The translations under genes and the position numbers were made by a program. Under the pieces are notes generated by a model. It had not been told where the DNA came from. It ran no database searches and saw only the letters and a program-made list of their open reading frames with translations. From Dehalococcoidia bacterium (GTDB taxonomy: Bacteria; Chloroflexota; Dehalococcoidia; GIF9; AB-539-J10): 10,198 nt of DNA. This document shows positions 7,226-10,198 of the stretch, in pieces. The stretch's first letter is position 1; each line of letters begins with the position of its first letter. Where the stretch lies: the NCBI GenBank assembly GCA_004376695.1, contig SOJB01000075.1, positions 1 to 10,198 on the forward strand, in the 5' to 3' direction.

Positions 7226-7861
7226 TCAGGCTGGGGTAAGAACTACTACCTGCGTGCTGCCGGGGAGAGTCGAGGAGGTAACTGAGAGACTTGGCTTTGC
7301 TTCCGGTTCTCGAATCCTCATTTTATCCAGGAATTTGTCCACAGGACTGAGTTCGCCTGCGAATGCCTCTGTCTTGTAGTGCATCGGGATTACAATAGGA
7401 GGCGCCAGTTGCCTCACTACTTCCACAGCAGTCTCAACGGATATAGTAGACACCTCTCCGACGGGCAAGAATAGTATGTCAATATCTCCCAGTTCTTCCA
7501 CCAATTGTGGACCCAGAGGATGCCCCAGGTCACCTAGATGACATAAAGTTATATCATCCATCTCGATAACATGAATGGTGTTCTTGCCCCTCAAAGCTCC
7601 CTTCTCATTATCATGGAAAACGGCGACTCCTGTGATGAAAGTGCCCCCTATCTCATATTCGCCGGGGCTTACGATTGGTTTGGGACCATTGGCGACGCCT
7701 TCGATGTAGCTGTGGCCGGGATGGAAATGGCTCACCGTTACTATGTCCGCTTTGGGCCCGGCCAGGCGGTAGCCTGTGTCAGGATGACAGGGATCTGTGA
7801 TGATAGCCTTTCCTTTCCCCTTAATGAGAAAGCAGGAATGTCCTAGCCAGTTGATATCCAT
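7226..7861 (-). CDS. Metallo-beta-lactamase-fold hydrolase of the UlaG / UPF0173-like type
   Basis: This gene encodes 211 residues, the size of the small single-domain MBL proteins (Pfam Lactamase_B_3 type). It opens with MDINWLGHSCFLIKGKGK, where H8 in the WLGHSCF strand is typical of UlaG-like members, and D23 follows in ITDP. The metal motif reads SHFHPGH (44-50): H45, H47 and H50 are present, but the Asp of the canonical HxHxDH is Gly49. Other candidate ligands are D111 in HLGDLGH and H161 in IPMHYK. The substrate is unknown; family members cleave lactones, phosphodiesters or act in tRNA processing. Start ATG 7861 has only AGAGAT just upstream. The gene converges on ybeY and diverges from birA, without obvious functional linkage. 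Loss of the Asp could mean a single metal or altered chemistry; I recall HPGH variants in this lineage but cannot confirm that here. Confidence 0.8.
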   Translation of the reverse strand: MDINWLGHSCFLIKGKGKAIITDPCHPDTGYRLAGPKADIVTVSHFHPGHSYIEGVANGPKPIVSPGEYEIGGTFITGVAVFHDNEKGALRGKNTIHVIEMDDITLCHLGDLGHPLGPQLVEELGDIDILFLPVGEVSTISVETAVEVVRQLAPPIVIPMHYKTEAFAGELSPVDKFLDKMRIREPEAKPSLSVTSSTLPGSTQVVVLTPA

Positions 7862-7982
7862 CGATCTCTAGCCGATAACCATTCTTCCTATCTTCGTCGA
7901 TACCGGCAGCGAAATTCGAGATGCTGCTTTTCAGACCTTTAACACCAGCATCCAGCAAGCCTACGCGCCACGATTGTATCAC
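7821..7982 (-). CDS. Possible small leaderless ORF (53 codons) overlapping the hydrolase start
   Basis: The minus strand is open from GTG at 7982 to TAA at 7823-7821. It encodes 53 residues beginning MIQSWRVGLLDAG and including a charged segment IDEDRKNGYRLEIDG. It overlaps the first 41 bases of the hydrolase in another frame. I recognise no family. What supports it is position: a near-consensus promoter (TTGACT-17-CATAAT) ends 5 bases before the GTG, so an mRNA would start at or next to that codon. Against it, the length is short, it is unlike anything I know, and the same promoter could simply serve the hydrolase with a leader of about 120 bases. Translation here could couple to the hydrolase. 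Confidence 0.25.
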   Translation of the reverse strand: MIQSWRVGLLDAGVKGLKSSISNFAAGIDEDRKNGYRLEIDGYQLARTFLLSH

Positions 7983-7987
7983 CCAGA

Positions 7988-8016
7988 ATTATGCGCGAAG
8001 CAATCGACATAGTCAA
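7988..8016 (-). promoter_or_regulatory. Promoter for the hydrolase (and the possible leader ORF)
   Basis: The minus strand reads TTGACT (8016-8011), 17 bases, then CATAAT (7993-7988). Each hexamer matches consensus at five of six positions, at optimal spacing. Transcription would start near 7982-7981, about 120 bases before the hydrolase ATG. It stands back to back with the birA promoter. Confidence 0.6.
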
Positions 8017-8027
8017 ATACAGAGCGA

Positions 8028-8056
8028 TTGACAACGACCAGTATGGCCGTTAACAT
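8028..8056 (+). promoter_or_regulatory. Candidate birA promoter, overlapping a biotin-operator-like pair
   Basis: A perfect TTGACA (8028-8033) is followed after 17 bases by TAACAT (8051-8056, four of six). Transcription would start around 8063, which argues for birA starting at ATG 8067 or 8079. The same bases hold TTGACAAC (8028-8035) and GTTAACAT (8049-8056). The second matches the right half of the biotin-repressor consensus WTGTWAAC/GTTWACAW fully and the first matches its left half at six of eight. The spacer is 13 bases, slightly shorter than usual, so the operator reading is tentative. Confidence 0.45.
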
Positions 8057-8996
8057 TCACAAACCGATGATTACGGAGATGAAGAGGCGAGTATTGGAAG
8101 CTCTTCGAGAGAGGAGTGGTTATCTGTCCGGCGAGACACTTGCCAACCGGCTTGGCACCTCCAGGGTCTCTATCTGGAGGCATATTCGCAGATTAGAAAA
8201 GGAGGGTTACCTAATAGAGACCTCACGCAATGGATACAGGCTGGTTTCCTCTCCAGATTTGCTACTTCCTTTTGAATTCCCCGGCTTAGAACAGAAAATT
8301 CGCTACTTCTCGGAGATTGGCTCAACCATGGACGCGGCAAGAGAGTTAGCCAAAAAGGGAGCAGGGGAGGGGACAATCGTGATTGCCGAAGCCCAGACCC
8401 ATGGCCGGGGAAGACTGGGTCGAGAATGGCTATCACCTAAGGGGGGGATTTACTTCACTCTCATTCTCCGACCCAAGATAAGTCCGGTAAACGCTCCCAG
8501 GATAAACTTGATGGCTTCCCTTGCTGTGGCAGCTACTATCCGGAAGCTCTTCGGCCTGGACGCCGGGCTGAAATGGCCCAACGATGTCTTGATCGAAGGA
8601 AAGAAGGTGTGTGGCATACTGGCTGAAATGGATGCCGAAACGGATGTCTTGAACTTCGTGAACCTGGGGATAGGTATAAACGCCAACACTTCTATTCCCC
8701 GGTTTGAAAAGACGGCGACCTCGTTGAAGCATGCCGTGGGGAAAGACATCTCCAGGAAGGAGTTTCTGGGCGCATTGTTAGTGGAAATAGAGCACCGGCA
8801 AGCTTCGTTGATGGAAGCAAGTCTGCTGGAAGAGTGGAGGAAACTGTCTGTGACATTAGGTAAAGATGTAAGGATAGTAGCACCAGGCGAGGTTATAGTA
8901 GGACGGGCGATAGATGTCGATACCACCGGGGCATTGATAATAAGGCAAAGGAATGGTTCCTTGAAGAAGGTGGTGGCTGGGGATTGTACTCAGTAG
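8028..8996 (+). CDS. birA: Bifunctional biotin-[acetyl-CoA-carboxylase] ligase / biotin operon repressor BirA
   Basis: BirA adenylates biotin and transfers it to the lysine of biotin carboxyl carrier domains; class II forms also repress biotin genes through an N-terminal winged helix. Both parts are visible. A helix-turn-helix spans about residues 19-75 (LSGETLANRLGTSRVSIWRHIRRLEKEG, shown in pieces here: SGETLANRLGTSR, then VSIWRHIRRLEKEG). The ligase domain has STMDAARELA (99-108), the biotinyl-AMP loop GRGRLGR (126-132), KWPNDVLIEGKKVCGIL (182-198), GIGIN (214-218), and a C-terminal SH3-like domain from about 275. The longest frame starts at TTG 8028 (322 residues), but that codon lies inside a TTGACA -35 box. 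The helix-turn-helix would start normally from ATG 8067 or 8079 (309 or 305 residues), which I prefer. It is the last gene before a convergent gap, and no biotin synthesis genes are in view. Confidence 0.93.
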   Translation: MTTTSMAVNIHKPMITEMKRRVLEALRERSGYLSGETLANRLGTSRVSIWRHIRRLEKEGYLIETSRNGYRLVSSPDLLLPFEFPGLEQKIRYFSEIGSTMDAARELAKKGAGEGTIVIAEAQTHGRGRLGREWLSPKGGIYFTLILRPKISPVNAPRINLMASLAVAATIRKLFGLDAGLKWPNDVLIEGKKVCGILAEMDAETDVLNFVNLGIGINANTSIPRFEKTATSLKHAVGKDISRKEFLGALLVEIEHRQASLMEASLLEEWRKLSVTLGKDVRIVAPGEVIVGRAIDVDTTGALIIRQRNGSLKKVVAGDCTQ

Positions 8997-9111
8997 TTGG
9001 ATGTTGCGACCTCATATCGTCGTCACCTCTATTCTCGTCATAATAGGCATCCAAGTGCGGAGCAAGCGCAGGGCAGACTTCACGACGGGTCTTACAGGTT
9101 ATTCAATCCCG

Positions 9112-9146
9112 GGTTTGCGCTCTACCAAGCTGAAACTCTCCTCGCC
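9112..9146 (-). other. tRNA 5'-half-like fragment
   Basis: On the minus strand, GGCGAGG (9146-9140) resembles a 5' acceptor strand. It is followed by a D-arm-like stretch containing CAGCTTGGTAGAGCGCA. Thirteen bases (9116-9128, TTGGTAGAGCGCA on the minus strand) match the common bacterial tRNA D-loop/stem consensus. The D stem pairs poorly (TTTC with GAGC), and no anticodon arm, GTTCRA T-arm or closing acceptor strand follows. It is at best a tRNA remnant and may be chance. Confidence 0.3.
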
Positions 9147-9151
9147 ACATA

Positions 9152-9203
9152 CCTGATGGTCGGCTCCGCGGGTCTTGCCAGACCCCTTGAGCCGACCGTC
9201 AGG
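9152..9203. repeat. Long 52-base hairpin between convergent genes
   Basis: CCTGATGGTCGGCTC (9152-9166) pairs with GAGCCGACCGTCAGG (9189-9203) over 15 bp with one G-T wobble. After a 3x3 internal loop (CGC/CTT), GGGTCT (9170-9175) pairs with AGACCC (9180-9185) around a TGCC loop. No T-tract follows on either strand, so it is not a standard intrinsic terminator. Its place between birA and the repeat-protein gene, whose ends face each other, would suit a two-way transcription barrier or mRNA 3'-end stabiliser. A REP-like or mobile-element origin is equally possible. Confidence 0.75.
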
Positions 9204-9245
9204 GTGGAGGTAAAGGGGAAAAAGCTCGATTAAGCGTCTTTAGCT

Positions 9246-9722
9246 CTAGGTAGTTCTCCTTCTTCGCACAAAGAAGATCACCAGTCCCACGACTATGGCA
9301 GCGGCCACGATTCCGACAATGAGAGCCCAATCGACCGATCGGTGAATCTCCTCAAAGTTAGCCATTATGGAATAGTCTCCGTCAACGGTGATGGTGGTTT
9401 CAGCGGCAGCGACGCCGGCTATCGTGTCCACATCCCCGCTCCAGCTGACAAACTCATAGCCGGCATCGGGCGTCGCCTCCAGGTCAATTACGGCTCCTGC
9501 GTCGTAGGCGAAACTCCCCTCACCAGGGACCGTTACCTCACCGCCGGCTGTGCTGTTAATCGCGAGGTCGTACTGTTGCGCCTCCTCCGATATCTCCCCA
9601 ACCACTGTGATGCTAAGAGCGCCCGCTGCACAAGAATCGTGAGTCTCAGCAGTTGCCGCTGCGACCAAGCCCAGCCCCACCACCAGCACCACACTTAGCA
9701 GAATACTGAATCTCTCTCTCAG
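9246..9722 (-). CDS. Secreted, C-terminally membrane-anchored protein with one InlB/Flg_new-type bacterial repeat
   Basis: From CTG at 9722 the protein has 158 residues. It begins with a charged RERF, a hydrophobic core LLSVVLVVGLGLV and AAATA before E, a classical signal peptide. Residues about 51-124 form one glycine-rich beta repeat (INSTAGGEVTVPGEG, then DLEATPDAGYEFVSWSGDVD, then TTITVDGDYSIMANFEE), the kind abundant in Dehalococcoidia surface proteins. A membrane segment (about 132-152, WALIVGIVAAAIVVGLVIFF) and RRRR end it, so the repeat faces outside and the tail the cytoplasm. I chose CTG because an ideal AAGGAG (9735-9730 on the minus strand) stands 7 bases before it. The first GTG codons (9695, 9692) lack a ribosome-binding site and would remove the charged N-region. 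An in-frame stop lies at 9755. The function is unknown, perhaps adhesion or envelope structure. Confidence 0.72.
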   Translation of the reverse strand: MRERFSILLSVVLVVGLGLVAAATAETHDSCAAGALSITVVGEISEEAQQYDLAINSTAGGEVTVPGEGSFAYDAGAVIDLEATPDAGYEFVSWSGDVDTIAGVAAAETTITVDGDYSIMANFEEIHRSVDWALIVGIVAAAIVVGLVIFFVRRRRTT

Positions 9723-9848
9723 CTCTCTTCTCCTTAATCCCGCAAGACTGCCTTAGCCCTCACACCCTCAACCTCCATCACTCGCCCGCTCATCAAATCT
9801 GATTCCAGAGGCACCGGTTCAGTCTTATCAGAACCTGAATCCTATACG

Positions 9849-9876
9849 ATTATAGAGTGTAACACACAAATGTTAA
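9849..9876 (-). promoter_or_regulatory. Promoter for the anchored repeat protein
   Basis: On the minus strand TTAACA (9876-9871, five of six) and a perfect TATAAT (9854-9849) are 16 bases apart. A start near 9842 gives a leader of about 120 bases to CTG 9722. The spacer contains the perfect 9-base palindrome GTGTTACAC (9865-9857), a possible repressor site. Confidence 0.65.
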
Positions 9877-9887
9877 AATCCTGTTAA
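9871..9887 (-). promoter_or_regulatory. TTAACA direct repeat, 11-base period, overlapping the -35 box
   Basis: TTAACA occurs at 9887-9882 and 9876-9871 on the minus strand, separated by GGATT, so both copies lie on the same helix face. The inner copy is also the -35 hexamer. OmpR/PhoP-family activators bind such arrays; the Bacillus Pho box is TTAACA-like at this spacing, but normally with more copies. The regulator here is unknown. Confidence 0.4.
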
Positions 9888-10025
9888 GATTGGCCAGATG
9901 TCGAGGATTTCCTGCATATTTTCGCCCTTTCACCGATGTTATCCGTACTGGTAAGGAGGTCGGCAAACTGCACAGCAATGGCTTGCCCTGCCTTTCACGC
10001 CGTTCCACTCACTGGCAACGATACC

Positions 10026-10053
10026 CTGACCTTGCACAGATTCGTGCTATAAT
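10026..10053 (+). promoter_or_regulatory. Extended -10 promoter at the tyrA-like gene
   Basis: CTGACC (10026-10031, four of six), a 16-base spacer, then TG-C-TATAAT (10045-10053), a perfect extended -10. The expected start of transcription is near 10060, which is the GTG start codon itself, so the mRNA is probably leaderless. No Shine-Dalgarno precedes that GTG. Confidence 0.6.
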
Positions 10054-10059
10054 GGAAAA

Positions 10060-10198
10060 GTGCGTGCTGCGATCGTCGGCCGGGGGCTCATCGGTGGCTC
10101 AATCGGGGCAGTTCTCAGGCAGAAGAAACAGCCAAGCAGGGAAATCGCCGGCTACAGTCGTCGCCGGAGAACACCAGCGGAGGCCTTCAGGCCAGGTG
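10060..10198 (+). CDS. tyrA: Prephenate dehydrogenase-like protein, N-terminus (cut by the window edge)
   Basis: Reading from GTG at 10060 gives 46 residues, open to the window end. RAAIVGRGLIGGSIGAVLRQ holds the NAD(P)-binding GxGxxG (GRGLIG, residues 7-12) followed by GSIG. The phrase GLIGGSIG is the hallmark of the TyrA N-terminus. GYSRR at about residues 32-36 occupies the place where TyrA usually reads GYDR or GYSR, the end of beta2 that selects the cofactor. TyrA oxidatively decarboxylates prephenate to 4-hydroxyphenylpyruvate (or arogenate to tyrosine). An in-frame stop at 10027-10029 leaves GTG 10060 as the only sensible start, and a perfect -10 box 7 bases before it points to a leaderless message. 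The domain beyond the nucleotide fold is not visible, so other members of this dehydrogenase superfamily are not fully excluded. Confidence 0.8.
   Translation, partial: MRAAIVGRGLIGGSIGAVLRQKKQPSREIAGYSRRRRTPAEAFRPG

Larger units (their letters stand above)
8997..9245. other. Non-coding convergent gap with hairpin and tRNA-like fragment
   Basis: This is the gap between the ends of birA and of the anchored repeat protein. A 78-codon plus-strand frame spans it from TTG 8997 directly after the birA stop. It lacks a ribosome-binding site, resembles no family and is explained by the tRNA-like and hairpin sequences inside it, so I do not call it a gene. No T-rich intrinsic terminator is seen. Confidence 0.5.
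9723..10059. other. Intergenic region with divergent promoters, no gene seen
   Basis: This 337-base gap holds the minus-strand promoter and leader of the anchored repeat protein and the plus-strand promoter of the tyrA-like gene. The leader includes a small GGTTC…GAACC stem near 9817-9836. An AAGGAGG at about 9955 is followed by no ATG, GTG or TTG in a convincing frame. I see no RNA gene or riboswitch I can name. Confidence 0.5.

Noticed and set aside
9112..9146. A complete tRNA gene on the minus strand
   Set aside because: Only the 5' D-arm region fits. No anticodon stem, T-arm GTTCRA or matching 3' acceptor is present.
9152..9203. Intrinsic terminator for birA or the repeat protein
   Set aside because: The stem is strong but no T-run follows on either strand.
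8997..9233. A 78-codon frame directly after birA
   Set aside because: TTG start without a usable ribosome-binding site. Its content is the tRNA-like segment and the long hairpin, and no domain is recognisable.
9968..10198. A plus-strand frame from CTG 9968 after AAGGAGG, open to the window end
   Set aside because: It runs in a different frame from GLIGGSIG, and its product is low-complexity Ser/Gly/Gln. The tyrA frame is clearly the coding one.
1..10198. CRISPR array, toxin-antitoxin, phage or transposase genes
   Set aside because: I saw no regularly spaced direct repeats and no such protein motifs. The gene content is housekeeping.

Overview
The window reads as a stretch of bacterial chromosome of moderate G+C, with tightly packed housekeeping genes on both strands. 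I infer an uncultivated member of Chloroflexota, probably Dehalococcoidia. The reasons are two geranylgeranyl-reductase-type flavoproteins beside dxs, a secreted protein built from one glycine-rich 'TAGGEV..PDAGYEFVSWSGD..NFEE' repeat with a C-terminal membrane anchor ending in RRRR, and short palindromic intergenic repeats of the 'TGTCATTGCGAG…GAAGCAATCT' kind. This placement rests on recalled family resemblance, not on a search.

Layout. (1) Positions 1-566 (minus, runs off the left edge) hold the N-terminal half of a geranylgeranyl-reductase-family flavoprotein. A 272-base divergent intergenic region follows, with a palindromic repeat and promoters. (2) Positions 839-3964 (plus) hold a second, complete geranylgeranyl-reductase-type gene and dxs, the entry enzyme of the MEP isoprenoid pathway; these probably form an operon. 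(3) mutS (6485-3924, minus) converges on dxs and overlaps its last 41 bases. (4) ybeY (6698-7189, plus) diverges from mutS across a region holding a second palindromic repeat and an operator-like dyad. (5) A small metallo-beta-lactamase-fold hydrolase (7861-7226, minus) converges on ybeY and diverges from birA (plus, to 8996). Back-to-back consensus promoters separate the last two, and a possible unannotated 53-codon ORF lies in front of the hydrolase. (6) Between birA and the next convergent gene lie a 52-base hairpin and a tRNA 5'-half-like segment. (7) A secreted, membrane-anchored repeat protein (9722-9246, minus) appears to begin at a CTG codon. (8) Positions 10060-10198 hold the start of a prephenate-dehydrogenase-like gene (tyrA), cut by the right edge.

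How the parts fit. The flavoprotein/dxs block is consistent with isoprenoid supply and saturation (quinone side chains or prenyl lipids). MutS (mismatch repair), YbeY (16S rRNA maturation/ribosome quality control), BirA (biotinylation, possibly repression) and TyrA (tyrosine synthesis) are separate housekeeping units. I see no defence system, CRISPR array, transposase or phage gene.

The most interesting signals are regulatory. Several -10 boxes lie within about 5-8 bases of the start codon, suggesting leaderless or near-leaderless mRNAs (tyrA, mutS, the 53-codon ORF, possibly birA and the leftmost gene). There is also a CTG start with an ideal Shine-Dalgarno, an 11-bp-period TTAACA direct repeat overlapping a -35 box, and the long hairpin next to tRNA-like sequence.
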